Of a stretch of 64,000 bases of DNA, positions 1 through 16,300 are shown piece by piece. Position 1 is the stretch's first letter. Each line of letters opens with the position of its first letter. Where the stretch lies: NCBI GenBank assembly GCA_013365365.1, contig JABVXU010000057.1:148067-212066 (forward strand). Direction: 5' to 3'. Under the pieces are notes generated by a model that saw nothing but the letters and a program-made list of their open reading frames with translations, was not told where the DNA came from and did no database searches. The translations under genes and the position numbers were made by a program. The stretch is from Cruorifilaria tuberocauda. Taxonomy: Eukaryota; Nematoda; Chromadorea; Rhabditida; Onchocercidae.

Positions 1-2
1 TT

Positions 3-4136
<4,134 letters not shown>

Positions 4137-4172
4137 TCAGTAGCTTATATTTATGTGCCTATGGAAAAGTTT

Positions 4173-4178
4173 AATAAA
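4173..4178 (+). terminator. Poly(A) signal of DHX35
   Basis: AATAAA 37 bases after the stop codon of the helicase gene. It is followed by a T-rich stretch, and then by the acceptor-like sequence TTCGCAG at 4362-4368, before the next start codon. Confidence 0.6.
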
Positions 4179-4386
4179 ATTTTTCAAAATGTGATTTTGT
4201 GACTAGTGATCAGTTTTACATCCAGCAGAACATATTGCAAAATCGGGATAACTTCTAAAAGTTATAACCATCTCGAATCGATGTGCTCATTAAGTGCTCT
4301 TTAGAAATTTGATGAACTTTCGTTTGAAATAAGTGACGAATACTAAACTAGGGATGTGTGGTTCGCAGTCTTGAAGTCATATAGCA

Positions 4387-7300
4387 ATGTTCTCAATGAA
4401 GAGCAGATACATAGTTATCTGCAAATTTCATATGAAAAGCAATGGCTTACGACAGCTGAATTCTTCGCTTTCCTACTCGCAAATCAAGCCCTTTTCATCG
4501 CTTGTTCAGAAGAGGCCTCTGAAATTTAACATCGGTAAGTTTGCCAAGACTATTTTGAGAAATTGCGTATGTCAGGAATTTTGATAACTGTGTTAGTATT
4601 TGTAGATGGCCCTGGTTTGGATTATTTTATCAATAAAGCAAATAGTGAACGTTTGAGCAAAGTGATGCCGAAGATAGAAGAGATAAATGAATCTTCGAGT
4701 GCGATAGTTTCATATGGCGATGGGTTGAAAGGTATTCTCTAACTTATGACAATTCCCATAATATTGAAGTATCTTTGCTCTCAAAATGAAATGATATGTG
4801 TCGTAAAATTAATTTCATTTTAGTAAAATTCATAACATATGGTTGTCAAATGAACGTAAATGATGTAGAATTGGTGCGTTCATTGTTGTTATCAACAGGT
4901 TATGTGGAAACAGATGACGTCAAAAATGTTAGTTTACGTTCCATTTGCTTATTTTGCGTATATTTATCTAAAAATCATATTTTCGATGTATGTTATTTTA
5001 TTTAGGCTGATATCGTATTATTAATGACATGTTCGATACGTGAAGGCGCTGAAAACAAAGTGTGGGATGAGCTGAAAGTATTGAGAAAAATAGGCCGCAA
5101 AAATGGTATTGTTGGAGTTTTAGGTACTTTTATGTAGTTGATTTTTTCAAACATTTTTTTATAAAAAATGTAACTGTTTTATTTAGAGAGCTGTTAATTT
5201 ATAACTATTGCAACCTATTACTGCAATACTATGATAGAGCTGACAACGAAATAATCCTAGTGCTATTGCCGTGTTACTATAATAATCTCCGTACCTACTG
5301 AACATGTCTTTCCTGTTAGAGTTAAGCTACCATAAAGAGGCATGATAAGGATATTCATTTTTTATGACTTATTTAATCCATTAGTCTTCTATCTTGATTT
5401 CTCCGACAGTAATCTTTTATATATTGCAAGTATATGTTAGATATGTAAGGCAGCAATAGCTCATATTTCTCACCTTAAGGTTGCATGGCAGAACGAGTAA
5501 GGCATAATTTATTGACATGCACTGAAAATGTTGATGTGGTAGCTGGACCCGATTCATACCGCGATTTGCCGAGGCTGTTAGCGATTGCACGCTGTGGAAG
5601 TATGGCAATAAATGTACAACTGTCATTAGAAGAAACCTATGCTGACATTGTCCCGGTTCGAAAGGACAAATTTTCTAAAACAGCCTTTGTGTTCGTTTTG
5701 TGTATATATAATATATTGTTTTCGATCTTATTCAGAGTTATGTGTGATACATAGAATTATTAGATATCTAATGTAATGCTATTCTCGTTGCTTTTTAAAG
5801 CTATAGAAGTAAACTGCTTACTGTTTATTTGTCGCTTATTTGCTTCATTATAGGTCAATAATGCGTGGTTGTGATAATATGTGTTCGTACTGTGTTGTGC
5901 CATATACGAGAGGACGAGAGAGGAGCCGTCCGATTAATTCTATACTTGATGAAATCAGGAGCTTATCTGATGAGGTAACTTTTATATGCTGGAATCAGTT
6001 GAAATTCTTTCATCTGATTATGTGCAATTAATCATGTTAGGTCAGGTGATACCACTTTCATTTTGTAGGGAGTGAAGCAGGTGACGCTACTTGGACAAAA
6101 TGTTAATAGCTATCGAGATCTATCGGAAATATCATTTCCTTCCGCGTGTTTAACAGAACCTGGTATGGCTCCTGGATTCCGCACCAAATATAAACCGAAG
6201 AAAGGCGGATATACTTTCCTTACGCTTCTGGATAAAGTATCACAAATTGACCCGGAAATGAGGATACGTTTCACTTCCCCACATCCAAAAGATTTTCCTT
6301 TTGAGGTATTTTTCTTCAAAATGTTTTGCTGATTATCCATAAGTAGACACTGTCAGTGGAAAATAAGATGAACTTTGAGTTTTTATTTCGTTTAAAGTTT
6401 CAATATTTTCAAATATAATATTTGATTTCATATTTAATTTGAGATTTTATAGGTACTAAATTTGATAAAAGAACGTTCAAATATTTGCAAACAAATCCAT
6501 TTGCCGGCACAAAGTGGTAGCAATACTATATTGGAAGCTATGGATCGTGGTTACAGTAGAGAAAGCTATTTAGACCTAGTCGATCGTATTAAAACTATCT
6601 TACCAAGTAATGGCGTTAGCAGAAGTTAAATTAACCCTATTTTTCAGTAGTTCGAAATCTATATATATATAATTTAATTTTAATATTTAGATGTGTCGCT
6701 CACTAGTGATTTTATCGCTGGATTCTGCGGCGAAACTGAGGAATTCCATCAGGAATCTGTGGATTTGATCAAACATGTCGTTTATTCTTTTTGCTATGTT
6801 TTTCCATATAGCCAAAGGGAGGTAAGTGATCTTTTCAAAATTATTGTAAATTGTTTCTGATCAGAATATAGAACAAATATTTTTTATGAATAGTTCCCAA
6901 TTCAATATAGAACAAATATGGAATGAAAACTCTCAGTGAAGTTGCAGAAAACCAAAGCATATCGACATCTGAAGGATGATGTACCGAAGGAAGTGAAAAA
7001 TAGACGCCATCAGGAGCTGGCAAGCGTTTTTAGAGAAACAGCATTAAAATACAACAAGAATCTCGTTGGAAGCAAACAATTGGTGCTTTTAGAAGAAGTA
7101 TGCCTTATCTGTATCAGTTTTTCGTGCTCACTAAAAAACTGGCAGAATAGATTGATCCCAATTTAATCATTCAAAATAAGAACAGAATAATTTTATACGT
7201 TTCACGACTTAGATTATTGTTTTGATAAATGCCTTTTTTGCTTCATTCATGTGACAGAGTTCTGGAGATTTACCAAAAAAATTGAACTGATGAGCAACGA

Positions 7301-7865
7301 GAAAAAGAAGAATTATGATCAATTTTTCATTGTATTAGCGTGTGCTACAATTATTATTATCACCTAAACGCTTTTGTTTTTCTCTCAGATTTTGAAAGTG
7401 TTCTTGAAAAAGGTTTTGGGACCAACAATTCTTCATGATAATGATCCATTTTACAACCTACTTATCTACTAAAGCAGAAAACGTGGTTTGAAGATTCTTT
7501 ATAAAATGTATATCAAAAATTTTGAGCATTTGTAGGAGAGCAAGCGTTCTTCGGAGCATTTGCGAGGTCAAATTGATGGTGGAATTAGTACAATTATTCA
7601 TAAATACTACAATGATGGATCGAAAATGGTGGAGTTGAAACCTGGTGATTATGTTGCCGTTAAGGTTTGTAATTCAAATCAAGTTACTCTTATAAGTTAG
7701 TCATAAGCTTTATCTTCTTTTGAATTGCAAATGTTTTTTTTTCAGATAACATCTGCCAATTCTCAAACGCTCCAAGCTGTGGCACTTCATACGACAAAGC
7801 TGAAGAATTTCGAAGAATTGAGAAAAAAAGAGGTGACAACAACTGATGGACAAATAAAGCTCTAG
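4387..7865 (+). CDS. cdk5rap1: CDK5RAP1, mitochondrial tRNA methylthiotransferase
   Basis: Radical-SAM MiaB-family enzyme that converts i6A37 to ms2i6A37 in mitochondrial tRNAs. Twelve exons: 4387-4534, 4606-4731, 4824-4927, 5006-5123, 5480-5690, 5854-5974, 6069-6305, 6453-6606, 6691-6821, 6948-7097, 7536-7664, 7746-7865, giving 582 residues (human about 600). The basic N-terminus looks like a mitochondrial presequence. The MTTase domain supplies three cluster cysteines (YGCQMN, TCSIRE, GCMAE). The radical-SAM cluster is CDNMCSYC, followed by [19 protein letters not shown] and [16 protein letters not shown] domain closes the protein (GDYVAVKITSA). The start is the first ATG after an acceptor-like TTCGCAG and may be trans-spliced. 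The intron 7098-7535 carries a copied fragment of RPS29. AATAAA is at 7933. Confidence 0.95.
7282..7336 (+). repeat. Copied fragment of the RPS29 last exon and 3'UTR
   Basis: These 55 bases match 9977-10035 at every aligned position apart from a 4-base gap. The match begins exactly at the first base of RPS29 exon 3 (TTGAACTGA) and runs through most of its 3'UTR. Here it sits in CDK5RAP1 intron 10 and is preceded by an A-rich stretch. It is a non-functional duplicate of about 55 bases. Confidence 0.85.
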
Positions 7866-8984
7866 AGAAATGAATGGCTCGTTTTGTGCAACATTCTTAT
7901 ACGAAGAAACATTGTTGCCAACTAGTGAAAAGAATAAAATGATATGTAAAATGCAATACATTATCGATTGTTTATTGGACAATACTTTCCCTTATTATTT
8001 TTCACATTTTATAGAATATGATAATATGAATATATGGCTGCTTTAATTTGTTCCATGCGTGATCCAGGTAATTATGACGTTAATGATTTTAGTTAATCCA
8101 ATTAAGAATTTTAGTACAAAGGTATTCGGTAAGATTGATAAGTCCAAGACAAGCAATCTAAGGCAATTTTAATTTTCAGTATAAATTTAAATCATTTTTT
8201 ATGTAGGAATAGAAACGTTTAAGGTTTCTTTCCACCAATTTTCTCTCTTAAATTGCTTTCGTAATATGTATCATTCATTAAACTATTTAATTTGGAGTTT
8301 AAAGAACTTCTTGAATTTTTTCTTTCAAATTTTCCTTCCCTTTTTTCATTGTCATTAGTAATCACTCAATTTGCTGCTTCTGTATTTAACGGTAATATAT
8401 TGTGCTATATTGCAAAAGTTTAAAATTACTCCAACAGTAGGTGGAAGATCCTAATTTAGTTAAAGTAGTTCTTTAGTACGCTATATCTCATTTAATCTGG
8501 GAAATTCCTCCTTCTCTAATTAAACTAGGAATTGTTTCTTCTTCATTAGTTTCGGAAGAAAAGGTGTGAAACAAAAGCTGTCATCTTTTATAAATTATAC
8601 TAATATGAATTGTTATCTTCAAAAATGAGTGATGTTGTTTTACATTCTTTTTACAAAATATATTACAGTTTATCACTGTAATATATTTTGATATAGGTTG
8701 AGTTTCTTGTTGATAATATCGATTTGAACGTAAAATAAAATTTATTAAAGAAATTAACACTATTGCCATTATTAAAACAATAGCTTCCCCGTCTCCGACA
8801 ATCTGCAATATATATAACATGTCTCCTGGTTGATTAAAGACTCAGAGATGCGAATTGCATAGTGTCAGTAAAAATTTAACGCTTCACGTGACCGTGATTT
8901 CAATGATAGCATTAGGTAGACATCTATCGAAGGAAGTGGAGGGTGCTGGCGTCTTTTGGTTTAGGGGCCATTCGTTTTACCGGT
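7866..8984. other. Intergenic, CDK5RAP1 3' flank
   Basis: It holds the CDK5RAP1 3' end (AATAAA at 7933) and AT-rich sequence. I see no convincing gene; a minus-strand open stretch at 8581-8820 is low-complexity and has no recognisable protein character. Confidence 0.6.
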
Positions 8985-9270
8985 TTACCGGTTCAGTTCG
9001 ATAAATTTTGGTTCTTCAAGCATGGGATTCTCGTTGGACCTCTCATTGAAGCAGTGTTTCATCTCTTCTTTAGTTAACGTGTCGGGCATCGTTAGGATAT
9101 TTGGGCCGAAGTGACGCTTGTCGATGTTTTTGAGATATTTGGTTATCTTTCCTTAATACGTCTCATATGCATCATAGTAAATGTCAGCTGCATATCAAGT
9201 CAATTGTACTGTTAGAAATATCAACATAAGAATCATATTCTCGAGGAGTGATGGATGTTGGTTCACCGGG
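8985..9270 (-). pseudogene. Degenerate coding relic, family not recognised
   Basis: Read on the minus strand, about 50 residues upstream of the TAA at 8985-8987 have clear protein character: segments YLKNIDKRHFGPNILTMPD and LTKEEMKHCFNERSNENPML. The same frame continues upstream through DIYYDAYETY but is interrupted by TAA at 9153-9155. Before that the readable protein (GEPTSITPREYDSYVD) lies in a shifted frame that ends in TGA. GC content is visibly higher than in flanking DNA. No intact start or splice solution was found, so I call it a pseudogene. I do not recognise the parent family. It lies antisense just upstream of RPS29. Confidence 0.5.
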
Positions 9271-9565
9271 ATTTCTGTGCTTTGTTGATACTGTAAGCCT
9301 AAGATGTGGTACCGCTAATGTCCATATAAAGTTCGTGGTTGACTTTAATATATGTTAAGTGTTACGGCAGGAAAGTCTCTAACAGCTAAAATAATTTAAT
9401 AGTTGAAGAATATTTTTAATATACGATTGACATGTTGTGCGGGGCTTATCGTTGGAGAAGAATATGCTGCAGCATTATATTTCTTTTTTGAGAACATTCT
9501 TTCATGATTTCAGAGGCTGGTTTTAGCGTCAAAAATTGAATTTGTGCACAACAACTAAAATCAAG

Positions 9566-9985
9566 ATGGGTCATCAAAATCTATGGTTTTCTCATCCGCG
9601 CAAGTATGGCCCAGGTTCTCGTTCATGGTCAGTATCACTCAGTTTTTTGCCACATTCTAAGTCGTTCTGTATCTTTTCATGTTGAAAGTTATGTATTCAT
9701 AATAGAAACCTTAGTTTATTAGGACCTAAACATCGTTGCATATCATGAAGTGAAACAACTACATTTTTAGCCGAGTTTGTTCGAATCATCATGGGTTAAT
9801 CAGAAAATATGGACTTAATATGTGTCGACGATGTTTTAGAGAGTACGCTTCCGATATTGGATTCAGGAAGGTAAGGAGCTAAGAATCATGTCAATTTTTG
9901 TTGATTTATTTCCTTTGATGATGATAATAAATACATTTTTTAACCAGTATAATACACGAATGAGAAATTATTTCAGTTGAACTGA
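9566..9985 (+). CDS. rps-29: Small ribosomal subunit protein uS14 (RPS29)
   Basis: Zinc-binding protein of the cytosolic 40S subunit head. Three exons, 9566-9627, 9771-9870 and 9977-9985, encode 56 residues, the length of human RPS29. The N-terminus [13 protein letters not shown], the two zinc-ribbon pairs (CRVCSN and CRRCF) and the ending DIGFRKLN are all as in animal RPS29. The last exon is only nine bases (TTG AAC TGA). AATAAA is at 10078. TRAPPC11 begins 360 bases downstream on the same strand with an acceptor (TTTTAG) ten bases before its ATG, so the two could be co-transcribed. The 3' end of this gene has been copied into CDK5RAP1. Confidence 0.97.
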
Positions 9986-10077
9986 TGAGCAACGAGAAAA
10001 AGAAGAAGTAATTATGATCAATTTTTCATTGTATTCTGGAGTATTTTGATTTTTTTGTAACTTTATATTTTCTTTGG

Positions 10078-10083
10078 AATAAA
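10078..10083 (+). terminator. Poly(A) signal of RPS29
   Basis: AATAAA 93 bases after the RPS29 stop codon, in a T-rich 3'UTR. Confidence 0.6.
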
Positions 10084-10345
10084 GTTGGAATATTATTATT
10101 ATTGTCGCTTGCATTCATGGCACATAGCTGTCCGTACCTACCCGTTCCACAATATTCCGTTCACAGTTCATTCTTAATATTAGCTTCAAATGGATTCAAA
10201 TCCTCTTTTTGCTTTTCGGGAATCGGAAGAACTGTGGGAAGAATCGTGCTTCATCTGATATGCACACTGAATACTTTAGTATTACCAATACTGTTGCAAT
10301 AAGTGACATCATTGTGTCCTAGGTCGATATATTTTAGTGATAAGG

Positions 10346-13300
10346 ATGGATAGCGATGATATTCCGGAAGTGTTGGTTGCCAGTCGACAAAATCAACTTA
10401 TTTTTCTGACGGGGTTAGATATTGTCAATAATAGATCTCATGCTGCCGTCTTCTCGGCGTTTACCGTAAATCGAGAAGTGGATCGTCCACCAATTGGTTT
10501 TGTCATGCTAAATGGTTCTCAGACATTCTGTGAGTCGAAGATGCGCAAGCAAACGGTATGATTTAGATCAATATAAGAAGAATAAAGGAAATGAAAATAA
10601 GTTTGAAATAATGAGAGAATCGAAGAATAAGAGAAAATGGATGGTAGTGTTAGATAATGCTGTGGTAATATGAACTGTGATTATTTCAGGCGTCAAAATT
10701 TTCGTATGGATTTATTAGAGTGAATTGGTTTAAGAAATACGCCAGTGAATTACCATCCGTTATTGTACTCTTTGCTGATTTGAGTTGGGATCATCCATCT
10801 TGGAATGAAAAGGCCACAGAATGTGAATCAAAAATTTCCTCGCTTAGGTAATATTGAATTTAAATTTGCAAATAGAGTTTGAAAATTTTCATCGCTCAAG
10901 TTGTTAAAAATTCTCCCTATTTTTTTTATCTCAGATGTTTTTAACTTAATCTGTGATATAAGCTTAACTTGTCAACTTCATATAAAAATGAAAGTTGCAA
11001 TCATCCTTAAAACAATGATCTGAAAAGAGGCAGACTTCATTTTTTGCTTGAAATTCAAGGCAATTGATTATATCTCATTCTATAAATGAAATATAGGACA
11101 AGCATTGGAAGTCATGCAACTCGTATTTGTATTGTGTTGCTACAGCAAACTCAGCCAGTGGACAATCCGTTAGCTATCGAAAGAACAACCAAACTGTGTC
11201 AGCTATGTCAGCTTCCAACGAAGCAATTGTTTGTTTTGCCTATAGGCGAACGAATGTTTTCATCGATTTTAAGGTTTTGCTTTGTTCAGTCGTTTTCTTT
11301 CTCTGCATCTCATTACATCTGTAAGTTTTAAGCTTGGGTTTAGTTTTCATTTTCTCTCTGAATGCAATTATTTGAAAGTATGGTTAGAATATTTGAATTT
11401 CGTTATAGAAAAATGCCTTTCAATTTATGATTGTTATAGAAAGTTTTCTGTCAAATTATATTATAGTCTTCTTTCTAGGCTCGAAGCCGCATTCCATGAA
11501 CTAGCTCAAGCATTTTATCAACAGTGTTTAAAATCAGTTCGTGCGCGATCGATACCAAATAATTTTCCGAATCTTATAATTCGTCAACAGTTTAAACTAG
11601 CATTTCTTTCAGAATTACGACAAGACACGCACACAGCTCTCAGGTTATCATTTTTCTATTGGTTATTTCTGTTAATGAATGAATTTCATTCGATATTCAC
11701 AATTCTGTTATAATGAAATGCCTCAAATCTATGTTGTGATTCACAATTAGTATTTTTCCATATTTCTGATTTTTAGGTAGACATATAAACGAGTCATTTA
11801 GTTCGATCAAGCTTTCTTCATTCTTCACTTTATAACTTGGATTTTTAGCTCATTAAACTTTGGTAGAATATCTGAACCAACTTTTTTTATATAAAATAAT
11901 TGCCAGTACATTGTTCAATATTTTTATTTAAAATATCGACGCTTTGTCTATAAAATTTAGAATTATTTTTCAAAATTCATAGCAGAAAATTAAGTTTAGG
12001 TTTTGGAAATCTGTTAATCTGTTAACACTTATTTTATCATATTTTGCTAGTTCCCATTGCTACTCTATATGTTTGGAGCTTGTCCTTCATCTTTATTTCG
12101 GTAGAGAATATTAATGTGAGTGATGTTGCAGTTATGAAAAGATTTTTTTTTCCTTTAAAATTTGTTTTTAGGCATTATAAGTTAGCATATCAGCATTGTA
12201 CCGAATGCGAAACCATTGATAGTGAAATATTTGAACTACGTGCTGTGGCTGGACTTCTGAATTACAAAGTAATTTTTGTTTTTTTGTGGTTATTCCAAGC
12301 TTTATATTCTTCATAGTTTATGATGAAATATTCAACAGTACCTGAATCTATTGCTTTTGGAACTTTTTTCGGAGAAACAACGAAAAGACTTTCTATTCTT
12401 CGAAAAATTCAAAAAAACATTTTAAATGATAAATTTTTATATCAATTCCAGATATGTCAATTATCATTTTTTCACAGCGCGGCTTTAGAAGCATTAGCAC
12501 AACAACGGCGGCATAATAATGCATTTTTCTGCTTACCTCCAGGTTCTTATCCATCCCCAGCAATCGCATCAATTGAACATTTATTATGGAAAGGCAAACA
12601 GGTCTGCCTCTATATTTCTTGATTTTCGTAGTTACAGTAACTTTTATGTTCCAAATTTCTCTTATGCATCAAATTTATTTCAGTGTTCATTATTTGCAAA
12701 TTTATTTGAACGAGCCGTCATGAGTGGTTTGGTTGCTGTGTCAACTCAACATCCTGGAATGTATCTTCAAGCAGCAGCTTACTATTATCGGCAGGCAAAC
12801 GAAGCTATTTCCGCTTTAAATATCTCAACACAGTTAGCTGCTTCAGTTTACCCAAGTCCTGATCCTTTGGTACCAACTGCAGACATTTTTTATGGTCAAA
12901 GGCCATGGAGGGCAACTACGGAAAATGGCAGTCTGTCAGATCCGGAAACTGAAAAAAATGCCCTCATCGCACTTGAGGTTAATAGAATATAATTCTTCTA
13001 ATAATTTAAGTTTGGCTGTAAATTATTTAGATTTAATTAATGCTTTTTCAATATTTTAATCATAACTCATGGTGAAAACATTTTAGTAACTTAGTAATTT
13101 AAATGAAAAAATATTATTTGCAGTTACGATGTTCTCCAAATCATGATCGATGCATTGCCTTACTCTCATCTGCAATGTCACAATTCAAGAAATACAAGTG
13201 TTTGCGAATGCAACGTTATATGATGTTTTTGTTGTCTGATGAATATTTCATAACGGGTCAATATGTCAAAGCTTTGCAGGTAGTCTTCATAATGTTTACC

Positions 13301-16300
13301 TGCTTATATTTTCCAAAATTTTGACTTCTTCTAATTTTAGTTTGCATCACACTTAATTTGGGAATGTCGCCGGGAAGGTTTCATACAACCAATTACAATG
13401 CTTCTTCTGCGTGCTCTTATATGCGCATTTCGAGTGGCAGATGTGAAGGAATTTATGATGCTTAGTATGCAAATACTTAACTTACGCACGTTTCCGACAT
13501 TTGCTTCTATTGCGGAACAAATTATGGCAAATATTGGGCTAATTCGTCAATGCTTTCCACCTCATATACCTATTACACATGCTAATATGTCTTCGATTGA
13601 GGTTTGCTACTTTTCTTATTTCATTAAACTATTAATTTATCAGATTTATTCAAATGAATGATGTAATTTGACTTTTTGACAAACATTTAATTTTAGTTTT
13701 GCTTCTACTTATGAAGTTTCTGTCTTTCGTCCTCACCACGACTATCATTGTCTTTTGTATCATAAAATATTGCATTTTTTCAACACTTCTTTTATGATTT
13801 GTAATAAAAACGAAAATTACAGTAAAAATAATAAGTGAATTCAGATTAGTTGAGGTAATTGCAATGTTTTAAAATATTTTAACCAGCTTTGAAGACAGAA
13901 GCATGTCAACATCTTTGGAAGACAGCATTTGCCCAGCGTGTATTTTTTTCAATAAGTGCACCTCGTGTCGATGCGTTTATTCGTGCTCGAGTTGCGTTTC
14001 TTAACAATACTACAGAAACCGTTTATGCCGACTCATTAATTATTCTTATGGTAGTTTTTCCTGATTTAATGTATAATTTTTTGGTTTTGAAGGATTTATC
14101 ATACATATTTGTGCTTTTGTCAGTATTTTTAGTTGGTACTTAAACTTTCTGGTAGGGCGAAGAGTAATTTTTTTAAGGCGTACATTATAAAATAGTTTTC
14201 AAAATCCTTTATGTCATGCGTTAAGTTTTGACGGGAAAATATATAATAATGAAGGGTCAGATGGTATTGGATATAAATAATATCTACACGTCACTGCTTA
14301 AACATTTCTAAATCATAACGAACTGTCATTTAGGTTGCTCTTTCATCGTACTGTACTGAAACGATATATTTCGAAAAAATGAAAATTACTGTCAGTGATG
14401 ACAGTAAGGAAGCTGGACAGTCGCCACTACATGAATTTATGGAGGAAAATGTTGAAGTTAGTCCAAAAAAGGAAACTGTTAAAATGTACAAGATGTCATT
14501 ATCTCATTCACGTTGTGCGACTACCAGCCAACTTATGGTATTAATCCTTTCGAGTATTTCTGTCTAAATGTATTCATTTCTGTTCTTACTTATTTTTCTA
14601 GAAGTTAAAAGGATTTCAACTTAAAATTACATATGATATACAGTTCCAGTTTATATATATATATTGGTAAATAGAATATTCCAATTTATTATATATATAT
14701 ATATTGGCACATAGAGTACGAATTTTTCATTTCAAGGTAAATGGATTAAGCTTAGAAATGGGTTCCGTTCATTCATCTGTTTATGGAACATTAGACTGGG
14801 ATGCCCAGTCGTTGTCGTATGGTACTTACGATAATTCCTACATGAATTCCATACTGGATGCATGTATCGGTCAGACAACACTTAAGTAAATTTGATATTT
14901 TCCTTCAAAATTTTTTTCTTTCATTAATTTTACATTTTTTATTTGTTTTCAATACTAACTAATTTTATTCCGATATTGTTTTCAAATTCTTTTTTCTTAG
15001 AATTGAACCACGTGAAGCTCATTTTCGCCTTGAAGGAAACAACGAAAGTGAAGCATTGCTTGGTGAAATTGCTACAATACCATTATCATTTATATGCGAG
15101 GAAAGCAGTCCGATAGAAAGCATTAGGTATTTTTATCGTCATTCCTAATAAAATTTTCTAATCAATTAAAATAATTGGAAAGTTCAATTACAGACTGGAC
15201 TGGTCATTGGATGCGAAGGAGGAGGTGGTTGAAAGTATGGTTTTCGTCAACGAAGAAAATCAGTTCGTTTCAAGTGGTACAAAGGTCTTGGAATATAGAA
15301 ACACTCAAATCCCACCATTTAAGGTTAAAACTTCGTTTCGTTTATAATTTATATCTACTACTCATTTCGCAGTTCGTTGAGCGTTATAAATATATCTATG
15401 TTGAATTGTGTGTGATCAATTCGATGCATCGGAAGATCACTCGAAGATCAATAAACCTGTTGTGTTTTGGTTTAATTTAGATTTAAATATTTATCGTTCA
15501 TAAGGAATAAATGAACAGATTTGCAGGTTGAGCTAAATATAAGATACTGCAGTCGGACTATTTGCTCGACAAACATGTCGGTAGTGGTATGTTTTTAAAT
15601 TTTTCACTGAACTAAATTATTTACAAAAGTAATCTTTTATAAACAGCCTTTATAATGGTTTTTTTACAGGTTTCTATACAGCTTGACGACATAACAGTTC
15701 AAAAGCGCTTTTTAGTATCGTTGCGGTCACGACTTCCATTCGATATCAACAGTAAGATATTGACTATAAATGTTAGTATTTTTTTCTTTGGTGTAACTTC
15801 AATGTTTGAATGGATTCAAATTTAACGTGAATTGTTTATTTAAGTTTGTTCTTGTAGTATACTCCTTTTTGCAGAATGATATTATTGAAAATCCACTTGC
15901 GGAAACCAATTTCTTTATTAAAACAGATATAACAGCAGTCGCCCATGTAATTATTTCGGATATATCATGGAAACCGGCAAGTTAATACATATGTCCGATT
16001 AATAAGTATTCTATTATATTAATCAAATGCAGAATTTAAAGCAACTCAAGATGATCTATTACACTTTATTATAATTATTAAGTAATAAATCCTTGAGAAG
16101 GAAGTTAGGATGCCGTAAAATAGGACGCTCCATTTGCCACACTAAATCGGTAGTAAAGGAATAATATCGTTGACAGTGATAATTAATGAAATTTTGAAAT
16201 TAGATAATTAAACTTATGAAAAAAAAACATGAAGTCAATGCTTTATTGTTATCAATATACATGTTTTTATTGCAACTAATATCGCACTGTAACTAATACT

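Noticed and set aside
7388..7411. Possible 24-base in-frame microexon in CDK5RAP1 (ILKVFLKK) between TCTCAG and GTTTTG
   Set aside because: The flanking exons join perfectly without it and the family has no insertion there.
9977..10035. TGATGA box in the RPS29 tail, considered as a C/D snoRNA
   Set aside because: No D box (CTGA) or terminal stem is found downstream in either copy of the sequence.
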